A stretch of DNA of 64,000 nucleotides from UBA2357 sp046295975 (GTDB lineage Bacteria > Pseudomonadota > Gammaproteobacteria > Burkholderiales > Rhodocyclaceae), in the NCBI GenBank assembly GCA_046295975.1, contig JBKBMG010000011.1:1-64000 (forward strand), in the 5' to 3' direction. Below the pieces are notes generated by a model. That model was not told the origin of the DNA. It saw only the letters and a program-made list of their open reading frames with translations, and did no database searches. Of this stretch, positions 53,527 through 62,916 are shown one piece after another. The translations under genes and the position numbers were made by a program. The stretch's first letter is position 1, and each line of letters begins with the position of its first letter.

Positions 53527-54462
53527 CTACCACGGCCGATCGCCGAATGCGCGCAGGTAGCGCTCGGCGATCTCGTCACGGCTGGGCGCATGGTTCTGCC
53601 CGCCACGGCTGGCCACCTTGATCGCCCCCATCAGCGAAGCCAGACGCCCCGTGCGCAGCCAGTCGAAGCCCTGTGAAATGCCGTACAGCAGCCCGGCGCG
53701 ATAGGCATCGCCGCAGCCGGTGGGGTCCACCACCTGCTCGGGCGCAACCCCCGGGATCTCCAGCACCTCGCCGTCGGCGTAGATGCGCGAACCTGCCGCC
53801 CCCAGGGTGACCACCAAGGCGTCCACCATCGCAGCCAGCCGCTCCAGCTTCAGCCCGGTGCGCTCGCACAGCAGGCGCGCCTCGTAGTCGTTGAGCGTGC
53901 AGTAGCGGGTCAGGGTCAGGCATTCGAGCAACTCGGCGCCCGAAAACAAGGGCATTGCCTGGCCGGGGTCGAGCACGAACGGAATGCCGTTGGCGGCGAA
54001 GCGCTCGACGTGGGCCAGCATGCCGTCCTTGCCATCCGGGGCGACGATGCCCAGGCTGACGCCGCGTGCATCATCCACCCGGTTCAGGTGCGACTGCATC
54101 ATCGCCCCAGGATGGAAGGCAGTGATCTGGTTGTCGTCCAGATCGGTGGTGATGAAGGCCTGGGCGGTGTAGGTGTAGGGCACCAGCCGCACATGGTTGC
54201 GGCGCAAGCCCAATTCGTCCAGCCGCGCCAGATAGCTCGCCGCATCGTCGCCGACGGTGGCCATGATCAACGGATCGGCCCCCAGCAAATGCAGGCTGTA
54301 GGCAATGTTGCCGGCACACCCGCCGAACTCGCGGCGCATGTCCGGAACCAGGAAGGATACGTTCAGGATGTGAATCTGATCGGGCAGGATATGATGCTTG
54401 AAGCGATCCTGGAAGACCATGATCGTGTCGTAGGCCAGCGAACCGCAAACCAGGATGGACAT
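53527..54462 (-). CDS. PfkB-family carbohydrate/nucleoside kinase
   Basis: The 311-residue kinase has the N-terminal ILVCGSLAYDTI, the FGGCAGNIAYSLHLLG glycine loop, and the C-terminal PfkB signature DPTGCGDAYRAGLLYG with the catalytic Asp. The pattern is closest to adenosine kinase/ribokinase-like members, as far as memory allows, but the substrate is not fixed. ATG 54462 is preferred to ATG 54468 because GGGAG lies 7 bases upstream. A TATAAT at 54493-54488 is close upstream. It stands alone on the minus strand. Confidence 0.88.
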   Translation of the reverse strand: MSILVCGSLAYDTIMVFQDRFKHHILPDQIHILNVSFLVPDMRREFGGCAGNIAYSLHLLGADPLIMATVGDDAASYLARLDELGLRRNHVRLVPYTYTAQAFITTDLDDNQITAFHPGAMMQSHLNRVDDARGVSLGIVAPDGKDGMLAHVERFAANGIPFVLDPGQAMPLFSGAELLECLTLTRYCTLNDYEARLLCERTGLKLERLAAMVDALVVTLGAAGSRIYADGEVLEIPGVAPEQVVDPTGCGDAYRAGLLYGISQGFDWLRTGRLASLMGAIKVASRGGQNHAPSRDEIAERYLRAFGDRPW

Positions 54463-54821
54463 CGGCATTCTCCCGCGCAAAGCCGCGATTATAGTCCCCT
54501 GCCCGGGCTGCGCGCGGCCCACCGACTGTTCGAACCCACCGTGAAACCCGCAACACCATTCGCCCCGGGCCGGTCGACGACCGTTCTCGGCAGCGCCTTC
54601 GACCAAGCCGCCAAACCAGGCACAATGCCGCCCGCTCGCCCTTGTGCAACCCCACGTGCATTTCACCTGTGCTTCGCGTGCATTTCGCGTGAATATCCAC
54701 GCTCGTCGTCGTCATACCTGCGGTACGGGACGGGCGCGTAACCTTGTCGTAATGCCGACATCACGGCATTGAAACGCACGCTTCAGAGAATGGCCTCACC
54801 CAACGGATTACGAGGTCGACC
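54463..54821. other. Divergent intergenic region, kinase / acyltransferase
   Basis: These 359 bases hold no gene. They include the kinase -10 candidate, two near-identical units CGTGCATTTC at 54655 and 54677 (22 bases apart), and an inverted repeat AATGCCG/CGGCATT at 54751-54770 about 50 bases before the acyltransferase start, which could be an operator. Confidence 0.5.
54488..54493 (-). promoter_or_regulatory. -10 element of the PfkB-family kinase gene
   Basis: A perfect TATAAT on the minus strand, 25 bases before ATG 54462. No -35 consensus is seen at the right distance. Confidence 0.4.
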
Positions 54822-55589
54822 ATGCTTCTGACAGAACAGCAACGCTTCGTCCGCCCCAGGCGCAAGTTGCACGTGGCCCTGGCTGCCTGCGAAACGGAAA
54901 TCCTGGAAGCGCAGAAACTGCGCTACCGCGTCTTTGCCGAGGAAATGGGTGCGCGCCTGCCCACCCGCACCCCAGGGGTTGATCGGGACATCTACGACCC
55001 CTTCTGCGAACACCTCATCGTGCGCGACGAAGCCGAGGGCCGCATCGTCGGCACCTACCGCATCCTGTCACCCGCGGCCGCGCGCAAGATCGGTGGCTAC
55101 TACTCGGAAAACGAGTTCGACCTGACCCGCCTGCAGCACCTGCGCAGCCGCATCGTCGAGATCGGCCGTTCGTGCATCGACGCCGACTACCGCAGCGGCG
55201 CCGTCATCGCCCTGTTGTGGTCGGGCCTCGCCCGCTACATGCAGGAGAATGGCTACGACTATCTGATCGGCTGCGCCTCCATCAGCATGGCCGACGGCGG
55301 GCACAGCGCGGCGAGTCTGTATAATCAGCTCAAGACGACCCACCTCGCACCGCTGGAATATCATGTGTTTCCGCGCTACCCGCTGCCACTCACGCGCTTG
55401 CGTGGCGACCTTCCGGCCGAGGCACCGCCGTTGATCAAGGGCTATCTGCGCGCCGGCGCCTGGATTTGCGGCGAACCCGCCTGGGATCCGGACTTCAACA
55501 CCGCCGACCTGCCGATCCTGCTGCCGATGAACCGGGTCGACGACAAGTACGCACGGCATTTCCTGGGGCGCTCGGACGAGCGTTCGTAG
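54822..55589 (+). CDS. olsB: OlsB-like ornithine N-acyltransferase
   Basis: The 255-residue GNAT-fold protein matches the hemolysin-like/OlsB acyltransferases: EILEAQKLRYRVFAEEMGA, a DPFCEHLIVRD segment, GTYRIL, VEIGRSCIDADYRSG and GCASISMADGG. OlsB joins a 3-hydroxyacyl chain from ACP to ornithine, giving lyso-ornithine lipid. The acyltransferase of the PlsC family encoded about 180 bases downstream would be the OlsA partner. The related exosortase-associated acyltransferase family is an alternative reading, less likely because of this pairing. Confidence 0.8.
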   Translation: MLLTEQQRFVRPRRKLHVALAACETEILEAQKLRYRVFAEEMGARLPTRTPGVDRDIYDPFCEHLIVRDEAEGRIVGTYRILSPAAARKIGGYYSENEFDLTRLQHLRSRIVEIGRSCIDADYRSGAVIALLWSGLARYMQENGYDYLIGCASISMADGGHSAASLYNQLKTTHLAPLEYHVFPRYPLPLTRLRGDLPAEAPPLIKGYLRAGAWICGEPAWDPDFNTADLPILLPMNRVDDKYARHFLGRSDERS

Positions 55590-55769
55590 CGGTCGGCCGG
55601 GGCGGGGCCGAAGCACCGCGGCGGTCGCGAGCCGCGGGGTTTGTCCGCCGCGACCGGTCGCCTCGCAACATGCCAGTGCGGCCCCGTGCAACGCCTGACC
55701 CCGGAATCGACCTTGCCATCAGCAGCTTCGTCCCCGCCGCCAACACTTGAGCACGGCGCCACCACCCCC

Positions 55770-56567
55770 ATGCCGGTCCGCGCGTGGCGCTACTTCCGGC
55801 TGGCACTCCACCTGCTGCGTGGGTTGCTCACCGTGCTGCTGGTCTTTCCCCTCACCCGCCGCCACACCCACCAGCAGCTGCGCCAGAACTGGTCGCGCGA
55901 CATGCTCGCGCTGCTGGGCGTGCAACTGGAGCCGCACGGCCCCGCCATCGCGCCGGGCTGCCTGCTGGTCGCCAATCACGTGTCGTGGCTGGACATCTTC
56001 GTCATCAACGCGCTTGCCCCAAGCGCCTTCGTATCCAAATCGGAGGTACGTGCCTGGCCGCTCATTGGCTGGCTGGCGGCGCGCAATGATACTGTCTTCC
56101 TGATGCGTGGCAGCCGCGGCCATGCCAAGGTGGTCAATGCCAAAATCGCCGCGCTGCTGGACGCCGGCGACAACGTTGCGGTATTCCCCGAGGGCACCAC
56201 CAGCGACGGTTCGCACATCCTGCACTTTCATGCCGCGCTGCTCCAGCCGGCCATCGAGGCGGGCCACCCGGTCCAGCCCGTGGCATTGCGCTACCAGACG
56301 CCGGACGGGCGGCGCAGCCGCGCTCCGGCCTACGACGGAGATATCAGCCTGGGTGAATGCCTCTCCGCCATCGTCGCCACCCCCGCGCTGGTGGCGCGTG
56401 TCGAAGCCTTTACCCCGCTACCGACCGACAGCGGCCGACACCGCCGCGAGATCGCCCAGGACGCGCGTGAGGCCATCATCGAAGGCGTGCTCGGGCGAGG
56501 AGGCCTTGCCAGCGTGGTCAGCGCCGGAACCGGGCATCCGTCCGGTGCAAGGGCGCAGAACCCGTAG
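55770..56567 (+). CDS. olsA: PlsC-family acyltransferase, OlsA-like
   Basis: The product (about 265 residues) has an N-terminal membrane helix (about 10-28), the HX4D catalytic motif in NHVSWLD, the substrate motif FPEGTTSDG and VQPVALRY. This is the 1-acylglycerol-3-phosphate/lyso-ornithine lipid acyltransferase family. Directly after an OlsB-like gene it most likely adds the second acyl chain to ornithine lipid, although it could serve phosphatidic acid synthesis. No strong ribosome site marks the start. ATG 55770 gives the normal N terminus, GTG 55686 is the alternative. Confidence 0.8.
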   Translation: MPVRAWRYFRLALHLLRGLLTVLLVFPLTRRHTHQQLRQNWSRDMLALLGVQLEPHGPAIAPGCLLVANHVSWLDIFVINALAPSAFVSKSEVRAWPLIGWLAARNDTVFLMRGSRGHAKVVNAKIAALLDAGDNVAVFPEGTTSDGSHILHFHAALLQPAIEAGHPVQPVALRYQTPDGRRSRAPAYDGDISLGECLSAIVATPALVARVEAFTPLPTDSGRHRREIAQDAREAIIEGVLGRGGLASVVSAGTGHPSGARAQNP

Positions 56568-56714
56568 TGAACAACCGCCGGGGGCTGGTGAAGAAAACCC
56601 AGCCTGCGACCCGGGGCGGCACAGGCGGTGTTTCACGCAGCACCGCTGCGCGCTGCCGAAGCCGGGCCGATATGCCGCAAGCCGGCCCGTGCAACGGCGC
56701 GCCGCCGCCCCGCG

Positions 56715-57593
56715 TCAGTCGAAGGTCTTTTCGCTCAACAGCCGCAGCAGATACTGGCCATAGCCGTTCTTGGCAAGCGGCTGGGCAAGGCGCGCCAGTT
56801 GAGCCGCATCGATGAAGCCCTTGCGAAAGGCAATCTCCTCCGGGCACGCAACCTTCAGCCCCTGGCGGTTCTCGATGGTCTCGATGAAATTGCTCGCCTC
56901 GTTCAGGCTTGCATGGGTTCCAGTGTCCAGCCACGCATAGCCACGGCCCATGATCTCGACGTCAAGCTGGCCGCGTTCGAGATACATGCGGTTGATGTCG
57001 GTGATCTCCAGTTCCCCGCGCGCGGAGGGCTTGAGCGACGCGGCCATGTCCAAAACCTGATTGTCATAGAAATACAGGCCGGTCACGGCATAGCTGCTCC
57101 TGGGGCGAGCGGGTTTTTCCTCGAGCGATGTCGCCCGCCCGGCATCGTCGAAGGCCACCACGCCGTAACGTTCCGGGTCATGCACATGGTAAGCAAATAC
57201 CGTCGCGCCGTGGGTGCGGGCCACCGCACGCTCCAGCTGGCGGTGCAAATCGTGGCCGTAGAAGATGTTGTCGCCCAGCACCAGCGCGCATGCCCCATCC
57301 CCGACGAACTCGCGACCGATGATGAAGGCCTGGGCGAGCCCGTCCGGGCTGGGCTGCACCGCGTACTCGATCGTCAGACCCCACTGACTGCCGTCGCCCA
57401 GCAGATGCTGGAAGCGCGGCGTGTCCAGCGGCGTGGAAATCACCAGGATCTCGCGGATCCCCGCCAGCATCAGCGTGCTCAGCGGGTAATAGATCATCGG
57501 CTTGTCGTAGATCGGCAGCAACTGCTTGCTCACCGCCAAGGTCGCCGGATACAGCCGGGTGCCGGAGCCCCCGGCCAGGATGATCCCCTTCAT
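56715..57593 (-). CDS. rmlA: Glucose-1-phosphate thymidylyltransferase
   Basis: The 292-residue nucleotidyltransferase makes dTDP-glucose, the first step toward dTDP-L-rhamnose. It starts MKGIILAGGSGTRLYPAT, with KQLLPIYDKPMIYYPLSTLM and GDNIFYGHDL. Length is normal. It is the last of the rmlCDBA genes on the minus strand, 56 bases after rmlB, and ends opposite the olsA-like gene. The product probably feeds the glycosyltransferases encoded upstream. Confidence 0.97.
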   Translation of the reverse strand: MKGIILAGGSGTRLYPATLAVSKQLLPIYDKPMIYYPLSTLMLAGIREILVISTPLDTPRFQHLLGDGSQWGLTIEYAVQPSPDGLAQAFIIGREFVGDGACALVLGDNIFYGHDLHRQLERAVARTHGATVFAYHVHDPERYGVVAFDDAGRATSLEEKPARPRSSYAVTGLYFYDNQVLDMAASLKPSARGELEITDINRMYLERGQLDVEIMGRGYAWLDTGTHASLNEASNFIETIENRQGLKVACPEEIAFRKGFIDAAQLARLAQPLAKNGYGQYLLRLLSEKTFD

Positions 57594-57649
57594 GCCTTCA
57601 CCTCTTCATTGCATTCTTACGCGTCGCACCGGGGTCATCCATATCCGGG

Positions 57650-58717
57650 TCAACCAGCGAGCCCGAGGCGCTCCCCGCGGTAGCTGCCATCGCGAACGCG
57701 GCGCCACCACCGCTCGTTTTCCAGATACCACTGCACCGTCTTGCGCAACCCCGTTTCAAAACGCTCGCGCGGCACCCAACCAAGTTCGCGCTCAATCTTG
57801 CCGGCGTCGATCGCATAGCGCAGATCATGCCCGGGGCGGTCCTGCACGTAGGTGATCAGGTCACGATAGCGGGCTATACCGGCCGGCTTGGCCGGCGCCA
57901 ACTCCTCCAGCAGATCGCACAAGGTGTGCACCACCTCGAGATTGCGCCGCTCGTTGTGCCCGCCGATGTTGTATTCCTCGCCCACCCTGCCGCGCTCGAA
58001 TACCAGCGCCAGCGCACGCGCGTGATCCTCCACGTACAGCCAGTCGCGCACCTGGCTGCCGTCGCCATACACCGGCAGCGGCTTGCCTTCGAGCGCGTTG
58101 AGAATCATCAACGGAATGAGCTTCTCGGGGAAATGGTAGGGACCGTAGTTGTTCGAGCAATTGGTCGTCACCACCGGTAGGCCGTAGGTATGGTGCCAGG
58201 CCCGCACCAGATGGTCGGACGCGGCCTTGCTCGCCGAGTAGGGCGAGTTCGGCCGATAAGCGGTGTCCTCGGTGAAATACCCCTCCTCGCCCAGCGCGCC
58301 ATATACCTCGTCGGTCGACACATGATGAAAACGAAACCCCGCCCTGGCCTCACCCGCCAGTTGCGACCAGTGCCTGCGCGCCTCCTCGAGCAAGGTGTAG
58401 GAGCCAAGCACATTGGTCTCGATGAACACACGCGGGCCATCGATCGAGCGGTCCACATGGCTTTCCGCCGCCAGATGGATGACACCGTCCGGGCGGTGGC
58501 GCTCGAACACCCCGCGCACCGCATCGGCATCACGGATGTCCACCCGCTCAAAGGCATAGCGCGGATCGTCCGCCACCATCGCCACCGAATCCAGGTTGCC
58601 GGCATAGGTCAGGCAGTCAACGTTCACCACCCTGTGCGGAGTCTCGCCGATCAGGTGGCGGACCAGGGCGGAACCGATGAAGCCGGCGCCGCCGGTAACG
58701 ATGATGGTTTTGCTCAT
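57650..58717 (-). CDS. rmlB: dTDP-glucose 4,6-dehydratase
   Basis: The 355-residue extended SDR enzyme has the NAD motif VTGGAGFIGSALVR, HLAAESHVDRSI, the STDEVYG segment, the catalytic YSASK and the TNCSNNYGPYHFPEK segment. It forms dTDP-4-keto-6-deoxyglucose. It lies 25 bases downstream of rmlD. Confidence 0.97.
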   Translation of the reverse strand: MSKTIIVTGGAGFIGSALVRHLIGETPHRVVNVDCLTYAGNLDSVAMVADDPRYAFERVDIRDADAVRGVFERHRPDGVIHLAAESHVDRSIDGPRVFIETNVLGSYTLLEEARRHWSQLAGEARAGFRFHHVSTDEVYGALGEEGYFTEDTAYRPNSPYSASKAASDHLVRAWHHTYGLPVVTTNCSNNYGPYHFPEKLIPLMILNALEGKPLPVYGDGSQVRDWLYVEDHARALALVFERGRVGEEYNIGGHNERRNLEVVHTLCDLLEELAPAKPAGIARYRDLITYVQDRPGHDLRYAIDAGKIERELGWVPRERFETGLRKTVQWYLENERWWRRVRDGSYRGERLGLAG

Positions 58718-58742
58718 GTTCTTGAGTACGTGCTGGTTGCGG

Positions 58743-59672
58743 TCAGATGGCGTCGAGGTCCTGCTGCACCTGGGCGAGCGCCTCGTGCCAGGCCGGCAGA
58801 CGCACGCCGAAGGTCTCGAACAAGCGCGTTCCGTCGAGCACCGACCATGCCGGGCGGGGCGCCGGCAGCGGGTACTCGTGGGTTGCGATGGGCTCGATGC
58901 GGGTCGTCATCACCGGCTCCCGTTGCCGCTGGTGCGCGACGATGCGCTCGGCGAACTCGAACCAGCTGGTATGCCCCCCCGAGCTCAGGTGATACACCCC
59001 CGAGCAGGCCTCCCAGTCGCCAGGGTTGGGCAGCATGCGCGCCAGCACCTGCGCCGTGGCCTGGGCGATGTGCCGCGACCAGGTCGGCGCCCCATGCTGG
59101 TCGGCCACGATGCGGAGCACCTCGCGCTCACGCGCCAGCCGGCGAATCGTGCGCATGAAGTTGTGGCCATGAACGCCGTACACCCAACTGGTACGAAACA
59201 CCAGGTGGGCACAGCCAATCGCCCGCAGCGCCTGTTCGCCGGCGAGCTTGGAACGCCCGTAGGCACTCCGAGGCCCGGTCGGGTCGTCCTCGCGATACGG
59301 CCGCTCGCCCTCGCCATCGAACACATAATCGGTGGAATAGTGCACCATCAGCGCGCCACAGGCCGCGGCCGCCGCGGCCAAGCGTGCTGGCGCTTCGGCG
59401 TTCACGCGGAACGCCATGGCCTCCTCGCGCTCGGCATTGTCGACGGCGGTGTATGCCGCCGCATTCACGATCACCTGCGGCGCGACCCGCGCCACGACCT
59501 CGGCCAGTTCATCGGGGCGGTCGAAGTCCGCCCTCAGGCCGGGCGTTGCCCGCCCCACCACCACCAGGTCGCCCAGCGTGCTGAGTTCGCGGCGCAACTC
59601 GCGCGCCACCTGCCCCGCCTCGCCGAATACCAGAATCCTCGGTAATACGCTCACACCCGCGCCCACGCTCAT
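58743..59672 (-). CDS. rmlD: dTDP-4-dehydrorhamnose reductase
   Basis: The 309-residue SDR enzyme makes dTDP-L-rhamnose with NADPH. It starts ILVFGEAGQVARELRREL, with NAAAYTAVDNAE, HYSTDYVFDGEG and catalytic YGRSK. The NAD(P) loop reads GEAGQVA where most members have GxxGQLG. The order rmlC-D-B-A differs from the common B-D-A-C. Its ATG overlaps the rmlC stop. Confidence 0.95.
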   Translation of the reverse strand: MSVGAGVSVLPRILVFGEAGQVARELRRELSTLGDLVVVGRATPGLRADFDRPDELAEVVARVAPQVIVNAAAYTAVDNAEREEAMAFRVNAEAPARLAAAAAACGALMVHYSTDYVFDGEGERPYREDDPTGPRSAYGRSKLAGEQALRAIGCAHLVFRTSWVYGVHGHNFMRTIRRLAREREVLRIVADQHGAPTWSRHIAQATAQVLARMLPNPGDWEACSGVYHLSSGGHTSWFEFAERIVAHQRQREPVMTTRIEPIATHEYPLPAPRPAWSVLDGTRLFETFGVRLPAWHEALAQVQQDLDAI

Positions 59673-60226
59673 ACCTCGTAGCGCAGCAAGCGGTCACGCG
59701 GCATGTCGCACAGGCGCACGCCGTCGCGGTCCTTGGGGGACAGTTCCGGTTCCGACACCGGCCACGGAATACCCAAATCGGGATCATTCCAGAGAATGCT
59801 GGCCTCGGCCGCCGGGTTGTACACGTCGGAGCACTTGTAAGCGAACAACGCCATCTCCGAGGTCACGCAGAAGCCATGTGCAAAGCCTGGTGGCACATAG
59901 AACTGCCGGCGGTTGTCGGCCGACAGCAACACCGCCTCCCACTGGCCGAAGGTCGGCGAGCCGGCGCGGATATCCACCGCCACATCATAGACCTCGCCCT
60001 GCAGCACCTGCACCAGCTTGCCCTGGGCATTGGGGTTCTGGAAATGCAGACCGCGCAATACGCCGCGGCGCGAAAGCGAGAGATTGTCCTGCACGAAGTC
60101 GACATCGATGCCCGCCTCCGCATAGCGGGTCCGATTCCAGCTTTCCATGAAGAAGCCACGCGCGTCGCCGAAGACACGCGGTTCGATGATGACTGCACCG
60201 GGCAGTCGGGTGGAGATGATCTGCAC
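59669..60226 (-). CDS. rmlC: dTDP-4-dehydrorhamnose 3,5-epimerase
   Basis: The 185-residue cupin-fold epimerase has the N-terminal IEPRVFGDARGFFMESW, the catalytic-His segment RGLHFQNP, GEVYDVAVDIR and VPPGFAHGF. The start is GTG 60226, which gives the expected N terminus MQIISTRLPGAV; no ATG is available at this place. It leads the rml set after a 128-base gap from the glycosyltransferase gene. Confidence 0.95.
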   Translation of the reverse strand: MQIISTRLPGAVIIEPRVFGDARGFFMESWNRTRYAEAGIDVDFVQDNLSLSRRGVLRGLHFQNPNAQGKLVQVLQGEVYDVAVDIRAGSPTFGQWEAVLLSADNRRQFYVPPGFAHGFCVTSEMALFAYKCSDVYNPAAEASILWNDPDLGIPWPVSEPELSPKDRDGVRLCDMPRDRLLRYEV

Positions 60227-60260
60227 GATAATCGACTTGGAATGCAGTGAAGTGCCGGCA

Positions 60261-60282
60261 ATTATCCTTTAAACCATGGTTT
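60261..60282 (-). promoter_or_regulatory. Candidate rml promoter with AAACCATGGTTT palindrome
   Basis: A 12 bp perfect palindrome AAACCATGGTTT (60271-60282) lies beside GATAAT (60266-60261 on minus), a good -10 match 35 bases before rmlC. Outer arms ATCCT/AGGAT extend the symmetry. It could be an operator over the rml promoter or a hairpin at the end of the glycosyltransferase mRNA. Confidence 0.4.
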
Positions 60283-60354
60283 CCAGGATCATAACTCGGA
60301 GCCATGGACGCACCCTGCGGACCACTCGCTGCATGCGCCATTTCCTGTAGGCGC

Positions 60355-62916
60355 TCAGTCGGAAGAGACCGTTTGTCCCGTTCGCGCCGGGGCGACACCC
60401 GCGAGCACCAGATAGCGTGAGGCGATCCGGTCCCAGCCCAGGGTCTCGACATAGGCACGCCCCTGCGCGCCAATTTCGCGCGCACGCGCGCGGTCAGCCG
60501 CCAGTTCGACGATCGCATCGACGAAACGCTCATCCACGTCCGGCACGATCAGCGCGTTCACGCCGTGCTCGGCGGGAATCCCTTCGATGCCCTTGGAACT
60601 GCTGATCACCGGAATGGCCGCAGCGAAATAATCGAGAATCTTCATCCGCGTACCGCCACCCTTCAGCAGCGGTACGACCGCCATGTCGGCGGCGATCAGG
60701 TAGGGCGCCACGCTGGCCACCGAGCCGGTGAACACGATGTCGGGATCGGGCGACTGTGCCGGCGGGTTGTTGCCGATCGCCAGCACCTTGGCCCGCACAC
60801 CGCGCTGGCGAAGTGCCGGCATCACCCGTCGGGCGAGCACCTCCATCGCCTCGAGGTTGGGCGGATACATGTAGGTTCCATGATAGACAAGTATCAACTC
60901 GTCCGCCCCGATGCCATGGCGCTGCCGCAGATCCGCCGGCTGCGCACGGTCGAAGGCCGCCAGATCGACGCCATGGGGCACATAGTGCACCCGGGCGGCG
61001 TGCACGCCATCCGCGACCAGGCGATCCCGGTCGCGCTCGGACACCGCCACCACGATGTCGGACTGATTGCACAGCCGCAACTCGGTCTGGCGCAGAAACG
61101 CGTATCCCGCCGGCGAAAGATCACCCGCCTGGTCGCGCAATCTCTCGTACTCCACGTTGTGCTCCACCAGCGCGATCTTGCCGCCCAGCAGATTGCGGGC
61201 CCAGATGCAGGCGCGGGCATAGGCTGGGAACTCCGCCTGGAACATCACGACCGGATGTCTGGCTGCCAGATACACCGTACGCAGCACGTAACTCCAGTCA
61301 CTCAGCGGATAGTAAAGAAACGCGTCGCCGACCGGCACGCCGCGACCGATCACGCGCTCCCGCACCCACCTGCGGGGCGGTGCCAGCCATCGCAACCATG
61401 CCGGAAAGGCGGCTTCCTGCACCTCTCCCTGCCGATAGACGAAGTAGCGATGACGATCGTCGGTGACGAGGAACACCGCATCGACGAACTGCGACAACGC
61501 CGCCGCAGTCCGATCGATCTTGACGGCCGCGCCGTGGTCCGCCGGAAACACGTCGGAACGCGTCACCATCACGACACACCCTTGTTCACCAACCGGGCGC
61601 CGACGCAGCGCGAGCAAGCGCCTGCCGACGCGCACCACGCTCTGGCCGAGCAAGGCGCGCAACCTGCCCATGCGGCCAACCGCCCCACTCGCACCCACAT
61701 CGGCAGCTACTGGCGGAGCGGCGCCCGCACCTGCGCCGCAAGTCTCATGCGCACCGAAAACCGGTTCGCCCCGGGGGACACGCCGGGGGTTCGCGAGAAA
61801 GGCGAGCACCGGGCGGATTGTGACCCGATAGTCGAAGCACTCGCGCACCAGTGCAAGCGCGTTGCGCCCGCGCCGCGCGCACTCGTCGGGGTCGTCGAGA
61901 ATACCTTGCACCAGGGCCTGCAACTCGTCGGGGCTGGAGACCGTCCAGCCCGCCTCCCACGCCCGGACGCGCTCAGCAATCTCCAGATAGTCGTTGCACA
62001 CCAGTGGCAATCCGGCACGCAGAAACTCCATGGCGCGGAACGACTGGCTGTACTCACGCTCCACGTTGCGATCGGCCAGTTCCACGCCCACGCTGCAACG
62101 CGTTTGCAAAAAGTGCTGCATGTCGCCGTAGGCGAGCAACCCGTGCGACTCCAGCACCGCCGCCTGCGCGGTCTGCGCAGCGGACGCCACCGCCTTGCCG
62201 TCACCTTGCCCGCCATACACGTACTCACCGGCGAACAGGCTGAAGCGCGCCTGTTCCGCGCCGCGGGGCTGCAGTGCGTCCACGATCGCGTCGAACCAGC
62301 GCTCGGTGCGTCGCCACGGCCAGGACACGCCGCCCGACACGAACCTCGTCGGAGTCCGTGGCGCACTCGCCGGTAGGGCCGCCGCTTCGGTGGAAATCGG
62401 CACGACGTCGATCGGCACGTCGTAGCGACAGTCGAACCCGGCCATGATCAGCCACGGCAGCAGGAAATGACGCTGACGCTCCGTGCCGGCAAGAAAGCGG
62501 TCGGCCCGCCGGTACGCCGTCAGCATGCGCTGCACTTCATCGGCGAGCGAACGGTCGGACTGGAACATCGCCTCGAGCACCCGTGGTGCCACCACATCGA
62601 GCACAACCGGCACCGCCATGTCCGGCGGCAGCAGCTCGACCAGTTCCCAGTACCCCACCAGCACCGCGTCAGGACGGGTGCGCTCGATGAGTTCCGCCAA
62701 CTCGCCCGCCCCGGCAAAGCGCTCGAGCCGGATTCCCGGCTCGGGCTCGGACTCATCGCTGGAAGTGAAGCGCTGCAAGGCCTGGGGATAGGCGAACACC
62801 ACCTGGTGTCCGCCATCGACCAGACCTTTCGCCAGAAAATAAGCGCGAATGCTGTTGCCCGCGTTGATCCGCGCCGGATCCGGAAACACCGCATGGACGA
62901 GCAGAAGCACCTTCAT
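60355..62916 (-). CDS. Two-domain glycosyltransferase
   Basis: The 853-residue product carries two GT-B-type glycosyltransferase modules. The first (about 1-400) starts MKVLLLVHAVFPDPARINAGNS (first part) and ends with EFLRAGLPLVCNDYLEIAERV. A Gly/Ala/Pro-rich linker (about 405-430) leads to the second (about 450-853), a GT4-like module with VAVSERDRDRL, VHYVPHGVD, VYHGTYMYPPN, AIGNNPP and VPLLKGGGTRMKILDYFAA (the nucleotide-sugar acceptor block). No membrane segment is obvious. ATG 62916 overlaps the stop of the preceding glycosyltransferase. The sugar may be rhamnose given the rml genes, but this is inference. Confidence 0.85.
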   Translation of the reverse strand: MKVLLLVHAVFPDPARINAGNSIRAYFLAKGLVDGGHQVVFAYPQALQRFTSSDESEPEPGIRLERFAGAGELAELIERTRPDAVLVGYWELVELLPPDMAVPVVLDVVAPRVLEAMFQSDRSLADEVQRMLTAYRRADRFLAGTERQRHFLLPWLIMAGFDCRYDVPIDVVPISTEAAALPASAPRTPTRFVSGGVSWPWRRTERWFDAIVDALQPRGAEQARFSLFAGEYVYGGQGDGKAVASAAQTAQAAVLESHGLLAYGDMQHFLQTRCSVGVELADRNVEREYSQSFRAMEFLRAGLPLVCNDYLEIAERVRAWEAGWTVSSPDELQALVQGILDDPDECARRGRNALALVRECFDYRVTIRPVLAFLANPRRVPRGEPVFGAHETCGAGAGAAPPVAADVGASGAVGRMGRLRALLGQSVVRVGRRLLALRRRPVGEQGCVVMVTRSDVFPADHGAAVKIDRTAAALSQFVDAVFLVTDDRHRYFVYRQGEVQEAAFPAWLRWLAPPRRWVRERVIGRGVPVGDAFLYYPLSDWSYVLRTVYLAARHPVVMFQAEFPAYARACIWARNLLGGKIALVEHNVEYERLRDQAGDLSPAGYAFLRQTELRLCNQSDIVVAVSERDRDRLVADGVHAARVHYVPHGVDLAAFDRAQPADLRQRHGIGADELILVYHGTYMYPPNLEAMEVLARRVMPALRQRGVRAKVLAIGNNPPAQSPDPDIVFTGSVASVAPYLIAADMAVVPLLKGGGTRMKILDYFAAAIPVISSSKGIEGIPAEHGVNALIVPDVDERFVDAIVELAADRARAREIGAQGRAYVETLGWDRIASRYLVLAGVAPARTGQTVSSD

